Below, piece by piece: positions 1 through 8,378 of a DNA stretch of 20,301 bases (positions are counted from its first letter, which is position 1; each line of letters starts with the position of its first letter). The notes below the pieces were generated by a model that saw only the letters and a program-made list of their open reading frames with translations, searched no databases and was not told the DNA's origin. Made by a program: the position numbers and the translations under genes. This DNA comes from CAYTID01 sp964437735 (GTDB lineage Bacteria; Bacteroidota; Ignavibacteria; UBA10030; BY39): assembly GCA_964437735.1 (NCBI GenBank), contig CAYTID010000039.1:1-20301 (forward strand). The letters are read 5' to 3'.

Positions 1-136
1 GCAAGTAAGAAAAATGACAGCCGCCATTGGTCATCCGACGCTGCGGTTAGTGAGAATAAAAATTGGGAATATCGGATTAGGAAAACTTCAACCTGGACAA
101 TCACATCGTTTATCACCTGACGAAATTAGTAAATAA
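1..136 (+). CDS. RsuA/RluE-family pseudouridine synthase, C-terminal fragment (5' end outside window)
   Basis: The open frame enters from the left edge (first full codon at base 2) and stops at TAA 134-136, giving 44 C-terminal residues. It reads QVRKMTAAIGHPTLRLVRIK followed by IGNIGLGKLQPGQ. This is the conserved C-terminal segment of the RsuA/RluB/E/F pseudouridine synthases, in which a QVR(R/K)M...G.P...L.R core helps bind rRNA. The family isomerises single uridines in 16S or 23S rRNA. The 'IGxxxLGxLxPGxxR' ending is closest to the RluE/RluB-like branch, but the catalytic Asp motif lies outside the window, so the exact target cannot be named. The gene converges on the glgP operon. Confidence 0.8.
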   Translation, partial: QVRKMTAAIGHPTLRLVRIKIGNIGLGKLQPGQSHRLSPDEISK

Positions 137-322
137 CCCGAAAATGGCGATTGCCCTGAGACAATAAGTCACAGTGATTGAATATTTTATTAAGTGATCT
201 AATGCAATTTTTGGATTAAAATTCCTTCAAAAAAATAATTTCAACCACGCCAAAATCCTCCATTTCTCCACCAATCCATCCCTCCATCAATCCATTTCTC
301 CATTTTACATTTCATGTATAAA
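137..322. other. Convergent intergenic region
   Basis: This AT-rich spacer lies between two convergent genes. I see no coding frame and no convincing hairpin-plus-U-run terminator for either gene. Its only structure is the 16-bp tandem repeat block at 259-306. Confidence 0.6.
259..306. repeat. Three imperfect 16-bp tandem repeats, pyrimidine-rich on +
   Basis: Three consecutive 16-mers are visible: TCCATTTCTCCACCAA (259-274), TCCATCCCTCCATCAA (275-290) and TCCATTTCTCCATTTT (291-306). All share TCCAT at positions 1-5 and CTCCA at 8-12. The strand asymmetry is strong (C/T/A on +, with almost no G). The block ends 16 bp before the glgP stop codon. Its function is unknown. Confidence 0.7.
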
Positions 323-2464
323 TTAATCAGTGTTCTTATAACACTTCATTACATATTCCGCCACCATTCGGTCGGAGCTGTATTCAGAAAGAAGTGTGTG
401 CATTGCGTTACGGATTCTCTTTATCCATCCGCGCGGAATACCATGTTCATCTCTGTTATAAAATTCCGGAACTATTTCATTTCCTAATATCTCAATTAAA
501 GAATTTGAATCGGATATGTCTTGTTTCTCTTCATCTTTATAATCATCATCATTTCCTATCAGCCAGCCGTTTATTTTATTATATGCCTCAACCCACCAGC
601 CGTCGAATGTGCTGAAATGTAATCCACCATGAATAGTAATTTTCATTCCGCTTGTCCCGCTGGCTTCCAAGGGACGGCGCGGAGTATTCATCCACACATC
701 GGCTCCGGATACTAAATAACGGGCAATGTTAATATCATAGTTTTCAATAAAAACTACCTTCCCTGAAAACTGATGATCGCGAGTGAAATTAATTATTTTT
801 TGTATAAACCTCTTCCCTTCATCATCACGGGGATGTGCTTTTCCTGCAAAAACAATTTGTACCGGCATTTGAGGGTGATTGATAATCGGAATCAATTTTT
901 CAAGTTGTTTAAAAAACAACGGTGCTCTTTTATAAGTTGCGAATCTTCTCGCAAATCCTATGGTAAGAGCATTCGGATTTAAAATATTATCCAACACCGA
1001 TGGAGTGTATCGCTCGTGACTGGTTTCGGAAATTTTTTTTCTAACAAACTCAATCAGTTCTCTTCTCAGAGTTGTTCTTAAAGCCCAGAGTTCCTCATCA
1101 GATGCAATATGATCTTTTGCAAATTTTTCCCAATAATCTTTGTCCATCAGTCTTTCGGTCCAGTCAAAAGTCAGGCGTTTATTCCAGAACTCATGCGCTC
1201 TCAAATTTGCCCAACCAGGAGTGTGAACACCGTTAGTAACATGAATAATCGGAACTTCATCCACTTTAACTCCGGGATATAAATCCTTCCACATTTCACG
1301 GCTTACTTTTCCATGAAGCTGGCTGACCGCATTTGTTATCATGGAAAATTTTAATGCCAAAATAGTCATGCAGAATGTTTCATCTTTGTCCTTCGGATTT
1401 ATTTTTCCATACGACATCAAATCGCCAATCGACATTTTTAATTTTTGCGCAAAAGCCGAGAGTTGGAATTCTATTAAGCTGTGCGGAAATCTGTCGTGTC
1501 CGGCGGCAACGGGCGTATGAGTTGTGAATACACAATGTTTTTTTACTTCTTCCTCGGCTGAATTCCGTTCGATACCCTGAGCGATTTTCTCTCTTAAAAG
1601 TTCAAGAGTAAGAAACGCGGAGTGACCTTCATTCATGTGAAAAATTTGAGGGTGAATTCCTAATGCACGCAGCATCCTGACACCGCCAACACCCAAAATA
1701 AATTCCTGCATGATGCGCGTTGATACATCGCCTCCATAAACCCTTCCGGTAAGTTCGCGGAAATGGAGTTCGTTTTCCGGTAGATTGCTGTCAAGCAAAA
1801 TAATTTCCACTCTCCCGACTCTTACACGCCATGCATGCAGCTTTACCGTACTGTGACCAATTGTAACAGATGTTTCAATCGGGTTACCGTATTCGTCCAC
1901 CAACAACCTTATCGGAATTTCACTCGGATCCAATGAAGGATATTCTTCTTCCTGCCATCCGTCAGCCGATATTTTTTGTCTGAAATAACCGAGACGGTAA
2001 AACAAACTTACTCCGACGAATGCGACGCCGAGGTCGCTCGCCGATTTGGCAAAGTCGCCGGCAAGAATTCCTAAACCGCCGGAATAAACCGGTAAGCATT
2101 CATGTAAACCGAATTCGGCTGAAAAATATGCAACGGGTTTTTCAAGAAGGTGAGGCGCATTCTTTACACACCAAGTTTCGGTGTTGTGAATATATTCAGA
2201 ATATTCATCAAGAATTATTTTCACCCGTTTAGCAAAATGATTATCTCCCAAACGGGCCCGAAGCTCATCATCCGAAACCCTTTTTAATACAGCCACTGCG
2301 CTATGATTGCTCTGTTCCCACACAAGCGGAGATAATTCCTGAAATAAAGCTCCCGCTTCAGGATTCCATGTCCACCATAGATTATATGCTAAGGCTTTCA
2401 ACTGCCGTATGAAGACTTCTCTTGCAGACGGTGAAATGTTAAACGTGTTAATGTTTTCTTCCAT
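323..2464 (-). CDS. glgP: Alpha-glucan (glycogen/maltodextrin) phosphorylase, short DUF3417 type
   Basis: Predicted to release glucose-1-phosphate from alpha-1,4-glucans using phosphate and pyridoxal phosphate in the cytoplasm. The 713-residue protein begins with a DUF3417-like N-terminus (about residues 13-110, ALAYNLWWTWNPEA). It then shows SAEFGLHECLPVYSGGLG (115-132), HMNEGHSAF (276-284) and the PLP-lysine motif GTSGMK with Lys608. These fit the bacterial/archaeal short phosphorylase family (Thermotoga/Aquifex type) rather than the 800+ residue E. coli/muscle type. It is the last gene of the eno-pgm-galT-like-glgP series, 90 bp after the GalT-like gene. That gap holds a possible internal promoter (TTGCAC 2515-2520, 17-nt spacer, TATATT 2492-2497, minus strand; weak). 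The ATG has no clear Shine-Dalgarno. Substrate preference (glycogen or maltodextrin) cannot be read from sequence. Confidence 0.93.
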   Translation of the reverse strand: MEENINTFNISPSAREVFIRQLKALAYNLWWTWNPEAGALFQELSPLVWEQSNHSAVAVLKRVSDDELRARLGDNHFAKRVKIILDEYSEYIHNTETWCVKNAPHLLEKPVAYFSAEFGLHECLPVYSGGLGILAGDFAKSASDLGVAFVGVSLFYRLGYFRQKISADGWQEEEYPSLDPSEIPIRLLVDEYGNPIETSVTIGHSTVKLHAWRVRVGRVEIILLDSNLPENELHFRELTGRVYGGDVSTRIMQEFILGVGGVRMLRALGIHPQIFHMNEGHSAFLTLELLREKIAQGIERNSAEEEVKKHCVFTTHTPVAAGHDRFPHSLIEFQLSAFAQKLKMSIGDLMSYGKINPKDKDETFCMTILALKFSMITNAVSQLHGKVSREMWKDLYPGVKVDEVPIIHVTNGVHTPGWANLRAHEFWNKRLTFDWTERLMDKDYWEKFAKDHIASDEELWALRTTLRRELIEFVRKKISETSHERYTPSVLDNILNPNALTIGFARRFATYKRAPLFFKQLEKLIPIINHPQMPVQIVFAGKAHPRDDEGKRFIQKIINFTRDHQFSGKVVFIENYDINIARYLVSGADVWMNTPRRPLEASGTSGMKITIHGGLHFSTFDGWWVEAYNKINGWLIGNDDDYKDEEKQDISDSNSLIEILGNEIVPEFYNRDEHGIPRGWIKRIRNAMHTLLSEYSSDRMVAEYVMKCYKNTD

Positions 2465-2554
2465 ATTTCGAACCGTTATTAAATTAAATATAATATAAAA
2501 ATCGGGAGACTCTTGTGCAAAGTCTTTAAAAATACTTGAGTTGAGAAATAATTT

Positions 2555-3871
2555 TTATTTCAGATAGTATTTTAGCGGATTCGGGAATACTTGACATTCT
2601 TCGGCAATACGAATATCTTTGATGCGTCCTTCATCACGAACCTGATAAAAACGAGGGACCATCTTATCGCGTAATTCCAGTGGTGTAGTTGGATTGAGGT
2701 AAATACCTGTTCCCCCTTCAAATCCTGCCGGCACATTAATTCTCCATTTGATAAGAATGTGCCAAGGCATTTTATAAATAGTATCGACGGGTGTATAATA
2801 CCATTCCTCATTACACGAAATACCGCTACCCATAGCGACATGAAAAGCATGAATAAGATCGCTCACACCTCTGATTTCTTCGGGAGTATGTTCATAAGGT
2901 CTGCCGGCTTGTGATTTGGAAAATATTTCTATAGTCGGGAACCTATGTCCAATTCCGACAAATGCGACGGCATAATTATTCTCGGCTACAATGAGGTTGT
3001 ACCGGGCAGCAAAATTGACTCCGAGTTCATTAAATATATTAGAATCCTCGCGAATCATTTGCACTTGTCTTTGTATTGATGATCCCCATTCGTCAATCGC
3101 TACCAATTGTTTATGAAGATGATCCATCGATGCACCAGCAGGACGCAGCCAATTTTGAAAAACACTTACATATCTTGCATAACGATTATTATCGATAATA
3201 TCTTTGACCGCTTCAATCGTGAAATTAAAATAATGGAAATGTTCTTCGGGTGTCATCTCGCCGGAGGAAAAGAGCTGAGAATCATAATCGGCGCCAAATT
3301 TAAAATGGGGACGAGCAACTATAATTTCGTGTGAACCTCCAAAGAAAGCATCTGCCATTGCGAGTTTATCGTATGGATGTATTTTCTTTATCTGTTCGTC
3401 TGTTTTTCCGGATTGCTTTAATTTATATTCAAGCAACTCATCAATATGTTTAAGTCCGCCGGGAGTAGATAAGTAATCGTCCCTCCATTTTTTCCGGTTT
3501 TCCGGTATTTTGAAGTTATAATTCTTCCTCCAATATTCAAGCGTTACTATCTCAAATAAATTCGGAATACGTCGAAATTCAGGAGTCGTCTCAAAATATT
3601 TTTCTGCTTCAAGGTTTTTTAATGTATAGTATTGGTCGCCGGATTTTACAAGACGAGCTTTTTCCGGAGGAGTCTCAAAATATTTTGTCGAACAAAAACT
3701 ACAGTAATCGTCATGATCTTTTTTTTCAAGAATTTTTGCGGACGGTGGAATCTCATTGCTGATTGGTTTGAATCCTCTTCCCGGAACTGCCCATACTTCT
3801 GTTTCCGTAAAAGGATTAATTTGCTTTACCGTGCCATCAGGCATGGTATTGTAATAAATGTCATAGACCAT
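2555..3871 (-). CDS. GalT-like nucleotidyltransferase (HIT superfamily, DUF4921 type)
   Basis: This 438-residue protein belongs to the galactose-1-phosphate uridylyltransferase branch of the HIT fold. The active-site motif is His251-Leu-His253-Lys-Gln255, within GASMDHLHKQLVA. It matches the His-Pro-His-Pro-Gln of GalT, where the second His takes the nucleotidyl group and the Gln marks a transferase rather than a hydrolase. Cys57-x2-Cys60 (CSFC) resembles the GalT zinc site. The protein is about 90 residues longer than E. coli GalT and matches the DUF4921 layout as I know it. I infer UMP (or other NMP) exchange between a nucleotide sugar and a hexose-1-phosphate. The neighbouring phosphorylase and phosphoglucomutase make glucose-1-phosphate a plausible substrate. 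There is no galK or galE in the window. The gene lies 80 bp after pgm. Confidence 0.8.
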   Translation of the reverse strand: MVYDIYYNTMPDGTVKQINPFTETEVWAVPGRGFKPISNEIPPSAKILEKKDHDDYCSFCSTKYFETPPEKARLVKSGDQYYTLKNLEAEKYFETTPEFRRIPNLFEIVTLEYWRKNYNFKIPENRKKWRDDYLSTPGGLKHIDELLEYKLKQSGKTDEQIKKIHPYDKLAMADAFFGGSHEIIVARPHFKFGADYDSQLFSSGEMTPEEHFHYFNFTIEAVKDIIDNNRYARYVSVFQNWLRPAGASMDHLHKQLVAIDEWGSSIQRQVQMIREDSNIFNELGVNFAARYNLIVAENNYAVAFVGIGHRFPTIEIFSKSQAGRPYEHTPEEIRGVSDLIHAFHVAMGSGISCNEEWYYTPVDTIYKMPWHILIKWRINVPAGFEGGTGIYLNPTTPLELRDKMVPRFYQVRDEGRIKDIRIAEECQVFPNPLKYYLK

Positions 3872-3951
3872 TTTAATCCCTGAAATTCGGCATTATCTTT
3901 TTCTAAATTAACTTACAAAAATTAAATTTTTTTTTCAACACTTTCAGAAAA

Positions 3952-5349
3952 TCACTTCCCCATAGCCCATTTGAGCATTTTTTGGGCAATAGCTAACGAC
4001 TCGGCTTCTGCATAATATCGAATCAGCGGCTCGGTACCAGATGGTCTGACCAGCAGCCATCCATTTTCGATATAATATTTAAATCCATCAACAGTTTCAA
4101 CTTTTTTCACACTAAAGCCGGCAACTTCTTTTAACTTTGCATTGAAGCGTTTCATCAATGCAACTTTTTCTTTTTGTGTAATATGGTGATCAATCCGCCT
4201 GTAATATCGTTTTCCGAATTCATCTTCCAATTCTTTTACTAATTTACTTAAAGGTTTTTGCCGTTTTAAAATTATCTCTGCAATCAATAATCCTAAATAT
4301 ATTCCGTCACGCTCGGGCAGGTGCCCCATCACGCCTAAACCACCACTTTCCTCACCGCCGATAATTATTTTTTTCTCATTCATCAATTCACAAATGTATT
4401 TAAAACCTACCGGTGTGGTATGCAGCTTAATTCCATACTTTTCACATTGCTTATCTACGATATCGGTAACTGTAAATGATTTTGCAACTTCCCCTTTTAG
4501 CTTTTTTTCTTCCACAAGATATTTTAAGAGAATTGAAAAAACTCTGTGCGGGTCTACATAATTCCCTTTTTCGTCAACAATGCCGACTCTATCGGCATCG
4601 CCGTCGGTAGCAATTCCTATATCGAATTTTTCATTTTTAATTTTTGAAATCAACTCACTCAAATTTTTCTCTATAGGTTCGGGATTGGTTCCATCGAAAC
4701 CGGGATTGAAATTTCCGTGAATTTGTTGACTCCCCGGAAGTAAATCAGTCAAGATATTCATCCCCGAACCATACATTGCATCATGTAAAATTTTTATTCC
4801 GGATTTTTTAATCAAATCAATATCAATCTTTTTATTAATATCGTTCGAATACATTTTCGTCATATCAATGTATTGAATCATTCCGGATTTTTCGTATTCG
4901 GAATAGGATTTTTTTGGCTGGAATTTTTTTTCTGAAACCAAAATTGAGTTGAGAAAATTTTCTACTTTTTCAATTGTATCGGGAAATGCCGGACCTCCGA
5001 AATTCCCCTTAATTTTGTAGCCGCTATATCGAGAAGGATTATGGCTTGCAGTTATTATTACACCGGCTGCCGCTTTAAGTTTCTTGGCAAGCAACGAAAC
5101 CATGGGTGTAGACGAAATTTTATCGGATATTTTGGCTTTGATACCCGCATCCGCCAGAACATAGCCAACTCTTTCGGCGAATTCTTTAGATAAAAATCGT
5201 GCGTCATACCCGACCACAATTCCGTTCTTAATATTTTTATGTTTCTTATAATAAAAAGCCGTTGCAAGGGCAACTTTTTCCAGATTCTCAAAAGTAAAAT
5301 CCTGAGCAATAACTCCGCGCCAACCGTCAGTTCCGAATTTTATATTCAT
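3952..5349 (-). CDS. Phosphoglucomutase/phosphomannomutase (alpha-D-phosphohexomutase superfamily)
   Basis: Interconverts hexose 1- and 6-phosphates in the cytoplasm. All four signature loops are visible in the 465 residues: N-terminal GTDGWRG (6-12), the phosphoserine loop TASHNP (100-105, Ser102), the Mg site DGDADR (249-254), the sugar-specificity loop GGEESGG (331-337) and the phosphate-binding RPSGTEP (435-441). GEESGG is typical of enzymes accepting glucose and mannose phosphates, so PGM versus PMM is not settled. A GlmM role is less likely, since GlmM has a different sugar loop. The start ATG follows AAAAGGA by a few bases, and the stop of eno is 15 bp upstream, so the two are probably cotranscribed. 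Next to glgP, the obvious job is converting glucose-1-phosphate to glucose-6-phosphate. Confidence 0.92.
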   Translation of the reverse strand: MNIKFGTDGWRGVIAQDFTFENLEKVALATAFYYKKHKNIKNGIVVGYDARFLSKEFAERVGYVLADAGIKAKISDKISSTPMVSLLAKKLKAAAGVIITASHNPSRYSGYKIKGNFGGPAFPDTIEKVENFLNSILVSEKKFQPKKSYSEYEKSGMIQYIDMTKMYSNDINKKIDIDLIKKSGIKILHDAMYGSGMNILTDLLPGSQQIHGNFNPGFDGTNPEPIEKNLSELISKIKNEKFDIGIATDGDADRVGIVDEKGNYVDPHRVFSILLKYLVEEKKLKGEVAKSFTVTDIVDKQCEKYGIKLHTTPVGFKYICELMNEKKIIIGGEESGGLGVMGHLPERDGIYLGLLIAEIILKRQKPLSKLVKELEDEFGKRYYRRIDHHITQKEKVALMKRFNAKLKEVAGFSVKKVETVDGFKYYIENGWLLVRPSGTEPLIRYYAEAESLAIAQKMLKWAMGK

Positions 5350-5364
5350 TAAAATATCCTTTTC

Positions 5365-6645
5365 TTAAAAATTAAAAGCACCCATACCGGCGTAATATCC
5401 GGAGGTAGACAATTCTTCCTCAATTCGTAATAGCTGATTATATTTTGCAACTCTGTCGGTACGGCTTGTCGATCCGGTTTTTATTTGTCCTGCATTTGTT
5501 GCAACGGCTATGTCGGCGATTGTCGTGTCTTCCGTTTCGCCCGACCTGTGGCTTATGACTGAAGAATATCCTGCACGTTTTGCCATTTCAATACAATTAA
5601 GAGTTTCTGTTAATGTTCCGATTTGGTTTACTTTAATCAGAATAGAGTTACCAATACCTTCATCAATTCCGCGCGATAATCTTTCCGTATTTGTTACGAA
5701 TAAATCATCTCCGACAATTTGTATTTTATTTCCCAGAGTATCCGTCATCATTTTCCAACCCTTCCAATCATCTTCTGCCATTCCGTCTTCGATGGAAATA
5801 ATCGGATACTGTTTTACTAATTTTTCGTAAAACTTTACCATTTGTTCCGCATTCTTTGTTGATTTATCCGATTTATAAAAAACATATTTCCCTTTTTGAT
5901 ACATTTCGCTGGAGGCAACATCGAGAGCGAGATAAATATCTTTTCCCGCTTTATATTTTGCTTTTTCGATAGCTTCAAGAATTACTTCTATAGCTTCTTC
6001 ATTTGATTTTAAATTCGGTGCAAATCCTCCTTCGTCTCCGACTGAAGTATTATAATTTTTCTTGTTCAGAACAGATTTTAGAGAATGAAAAACTTCAGTT
6101 CCCATCCGCAATGCTTCTCCGAACGAGTCCGCTTCGACAGGAACGATCATAAATTCCTGAACATCGACATTGTTATCGGCATGTTTTCCGCCGTTCAGAA
6201 TATTCATTAAAGGAACGGGAAGCACTCTTGCATTCACACCACCGATGTGTTTATACAATGGAATATCTAATGAGTTTGCCGCTGCTTTAGCGACTGCGAG
6301 CGAAACACCTAAAATTGCGTTTGCTCCTAATTTACTTTTATTGTTTGTTCCGTCTAAATTAATCAGCATATCATCGATGCCTACCTGATCCAATGCATCA
6401 AAGCCAATAATTTCATCCGCGATGATATTGTTCACGTTTTCAATTGCTTTTAGTACGCCTTTTCCGTTATACCGATTCTTATCATTGTCCCGAAGTTCAA
6501 CGGCTTCATGTTCACCGGTAGACGCACCGCTTGGCACTGCTGCCCATCCGGTGGAACCGTCCTCGAGAATTACTTCAACCTCAACGGTAGGATTACCGCG
6601 TGAGTCTAAAATTTCTCTTCCGAAAACATCTATTATGGTTGACAT
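5365..6645 (-). CDS. eno: Enolase (phosphopyruvate hydratase)
   Basis: Converts 2-phosphoglycerate to phosphoenolpyruvate in glycolysis. The 426-residue length is standard. Visible landmarks are the mobile loop SGASTGEHEA (39-48), the general acid/base Glu205 in GDEGG, the Mg ligands Asp242 (LALDVASSE), Glu286 (SIEDGM) and Asp313 (VGDDLFVTN), the catalytic Lys338 in ILIKVNQIGTLTET, and SHRSGETED (365-373). All key residues are present, so the enzyme should be active. It is the first gene of the minus-strand series eno-pgm-galT-like-glgP, with a putative promoter at 6679-6706. An AAGGA stretch 9 nt before the ATG may serve as a ribosome binding site. Grouping eno with glycogen-degrading genes suggests coordinated carbon-storage use. 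Confidence 0.98.
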   Translation of the reverse strand: MSTIIDVFGREILDSRGNPTVEVEVILEDGSTGWAAVPSGASTGEHEAVELRDNDKNRYNGKGVLKAIENVNNIIADEIIGFDALDQVGIDDMLINLDGTNNKSKLGANAILGVSLAVAKAAANSLDIPLYKHIGGVNARVLPVPLMNILNGGKHADNNVDVQEFMIVPVEADSFGEALRMGTEVFHSLKSVLNKKNYNTSVGDEGGFAPNLKSNEEAIEVILEAIEKAKYKAGKDIYLALDVASSEMYQKGKYVFYKSDKSTKNAEQMVKFYEKLVKQYPIISIEDGMAEDDWKGWKMMTDTLGNKIQIVGDDLFVTNTERLSRGIDEGIGNSILIKVNQIGTLTETLNCIEMAKRAGYSSVISHRSGETEDTTIADIAVATNAGQIKTGSTSRTDRVAKYNQLLRIEEELSTSGYYAGMGAFNF

Positions 6646-6678
6646 TTTTTTTTCCTTATTTTGTTTAAAATCGTTTAA

Positions 6679-6706
6679 ATTAAAGGAATTTTTGTGAGAA
6701 TTGCAA
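6679..6706 (-). promoter_or_regulatory. Putative promoter of the eno operon
   Basis: On the minus strand, TTGCAA (6701-6706) is separated by 16 nt from TTTAAT (6679-6684), a -35/-10 pair. It would give a leader of about 27 nt before the eno ATG. Two GTTTAAA copies, 10 bp apart on the + strand (6663-6669 and 6673-6679), lie at the predicted start point. Such AT-rich matches arise by chance, so this is tentative. Confidence 0.35.
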
Positions 6707-6707
6707 A

Positions 6708-7115
6708 AATATATTTCAATTAGTTTTATTTATTGACCGCTCCGAGTGGCTTGCATGGTTAAAAAAAATCATGCAGTCAAAAAGGAAATCTAGCTTCTTT
6801 ACTAAAAAAAATTGCGGCAAGGCACGAATTCCATACGACGATGCAGTTGAGGAGGCGATTTGTTTCGGTTGGATTGACAGTACCGTAAAACGAATATACG
6901 ATGAGACATTTATGCAGAAATTTACTCCCCGGAAAAATAATTCTTATGGCCGGAATCCAATAAAAACCGGAGCATTAAAAATGATTAAAAAAAGAAAAAT
7001 GACAAAATACGGTTATGAAAAATTTATAAGTCAGGCGTTGAAAAGATTCGATGAAGCCCTCCATCTCCTTAAACAAAATAAAAAACTCGTTTTGAAAAAA
7101 ATTAATATTCAGTAG
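6708..7115 (+). pseudogene. Decayed YdeI/OmpD-associated family gene
   Basis: The segment PYDDAVEEAICFGWIDSTVK followed by MQKFTPRK is the hallmark core of the YdeI ('bacteriocin-protection/OmdA') family, whose members are normally about 190 residues. Upstream, in the same frame but without a start codon, FIDRSEWLAWLKK (from about 6729) matches the family N-terminus. Bases 6767-6805 break the match. There the conserved segment is found in another frame (NHAVKKEI, stop TAG 6791-6793 where Trp is expected, LLY), bracketed by a lost A in the 8-A run at 6761-6768 and a second indel near 6803. Further on, MIKKRKMTKYGYEKF jumps directly to the family C-terminus (KRFDEALHLLKQNKKL), so the middle third is missing. 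An ATG at 6771 opens a 114-codon frame, but it lies in the scrambled part. The 3' end overlaps murA by 14 bp. The family's biochemical role is poorly defined. Confidence 0.8.
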
Positions 7116-8364
7116 ATTTAACACGCCTGATATCAGCGCCCAGTTTACGGAGTTTTTTTTCGATACTCTCATAACCCCGATCGATGTGATAAACTCTCAG
7201 AACCTCAGTAGTACCTTCAGCAACCAGACCGGCAAGAATTAATGAAGCAGATGCCCGCAGGTCAGTCGACATAACTTTTGCACCTGTTAATTCTTTTACA
7301 CCATGCACTATTGCAACGTTCTCTTGAAGCTCGATATTGGCACCTAATCGTGCTAACTCCGGAACATGCTTAAATCTATCAAAATATATTTTGTCAGTCA
7401 CAACTGAAGATCCTTTTGCCAATGCCATCAAAGCAATCCATTGAGCTTGCATATCAGTCGGAAAGCCGGGATATATCCCCGTTGTTACATTTACCGGTTT
7501 TAGTTTTTTAGGAGCTTGAAGTAATACAAAATCAACACCGGTTTCAATTTTACAACCTGAATCTTTCAATTTATTCAATATAACGGAGAGGTGTTTAGGA
7601 TTACAATTTGTAATTTTTATTTTTCCGCCGGTGATAGCCGCTGCCGCCAGAAACGTCCCGGCTTCAATTCTATCGGGCATCATTTCCACATCGCAAGGTT
7701 TTAATACCCGAACGCCGTTGATAATCAGGCGTCGTGTTCCGGTTCCGGTTATTTTAGCCCCCATATTAATTAAAAATTTTGTGAGAGCAGTGATTTCCGG
7801 CTCTATCGCCGCATTATCAATTATTGTCTTACCTTCTGCAAGAACAGCTGCCATCAGAACATTTCCTGTAGCTCCTACACTAGAGACACCAAAATGTATC
7901 TTAGCCCCTCTTAATTTTTTTGCTTTTGCGATGACGTATCCCTGATCTAAATTTACACCGGCACCGAGTTTCCGAACTCCGTCTATGTGCAAGTTAACCG
8001 GGCGGGGTCCCCATGCGCATCCTCCGGGGAGTGAAACTTTTGCATATCCATATCGGGCAACGAGCGGACCTAAAACATAGATGGAAGCTCGCATTTTTTT
8101 TACCAATTCGTAAGGGGCTTCAAATTTATCAACACTCGTAGTATTTATTTTTAACGTTGTGCCACGCCTTGATGTTTTTACTCCGAGAGTATGTAACAAT
8201 GAAATCATAGTTCTGATATCCCGGAGGTCAGGGACATTTGTAAATTCATACTCTCCTTTTGACAATAAAGTAGCCGGCAGTAAAGCCAGGGCAGCATTTT
8301 TAGCTCCACTGATTTCAATTTTACCGCTTAGTCGTTTTCCACCATTTATTATAAACTTATCCAC
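7102..8364 (-). CDS. murA: UDP-N-acetylglucosamine 1-carboxyvinyltransferase
   Basis: First committed step of peptidoglycan synthesis: transfers enolpyruvate from PEP to UDP-GlcNAc in the cytoplasm. The 420-residue length is normal. Visible motifs are Lys22-Asn23 in SGAKNAAL, the PEP-binding Cys116 in PGGCAWGPRP, PDRIEAGTF (230-238), Asp304 in GFPTDMQAQW, DLRASAS (368-374) and Arg396 in DRGYE. The Cys is retained, so the enzyme should be sensitive to fosfomycin. One small oddity is Trp118, where many MurAs have Ile (GGCAIGPRP). The start codon is GTG; no better in-frame start exists and the N-terminus (MDKFIINGGKRLSG) is exactly that of the family. It begins 14 bp after the C69 peptidase stop, so the two are probably cotranscribed. 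Its last 14 bp overlap the YdeI remnant on the other strand. Confidence 0.97.
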   Translation of the reverse strand: MDKFIINGGKRLSGKIEISGAKNAALALLPATLLSKGEYEFTNVPDLRDIRTMISLLHTLGVKTSRRGTTLKINTTSVDKFEAPYELVKKMRASIYVLGPLVARYGYAKVSLPGGCAWGPRPVNLHIDGVRKLGAGVNLDQGYVIAKAKKLRGAKIHFGVSSVGATGNVLMAAVLAEGKTIIDNAAIEPEITALTKFLINMGAKITGTGTRRLIINGVRVLKPCDVEMMPDRIEAGTFLAAAAITGGKIKITNCNPKHLSVILNKLKDSGCKIETGVDFVLLQAPKKLKPVNVTTGIYPGFPTDMQAQWIALMALAKGSSVVTDKIYFDRFKHVPELARLGANIELQENVAIVHGVKELTGAKVMSTDLRASASLILAGLVAEGTTEVLRVYHIDRGYESIEKKLRKLGADIRRVKSTEY

Positions 8365-8378
8365 TTTGTAATCTGGAT

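Noticed and set aside
2507..2525. AGACT/AGTCT hairpin between the GalT-like gene and glgP as a terminator
   Set aside because: The stem is only 5 bp with a 9-nt loop, and the nearest T-run is several bases away. It is too weak to call.
6663..6679. Two GTTTAAA copies 10 bp apart near the eno promoter as a regulator site
   Set aside because: Short AT-rich repeats are expected by chance in this base composition, and no known operator is matched.
6771..7115. The 114-codon frame as an intact small gene
   Set aside because: Its ATG lies in a segment scrambled by indels, family-conserved residues continue upstream without a start codon, and the middle of the domain is missing. A pseudogene fits better.
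7631..7945. Plus-strand open frame opposite murA
   Set aside because: It is the antisense of a strongly conserved enzyme, with no family features or start signals of its own.
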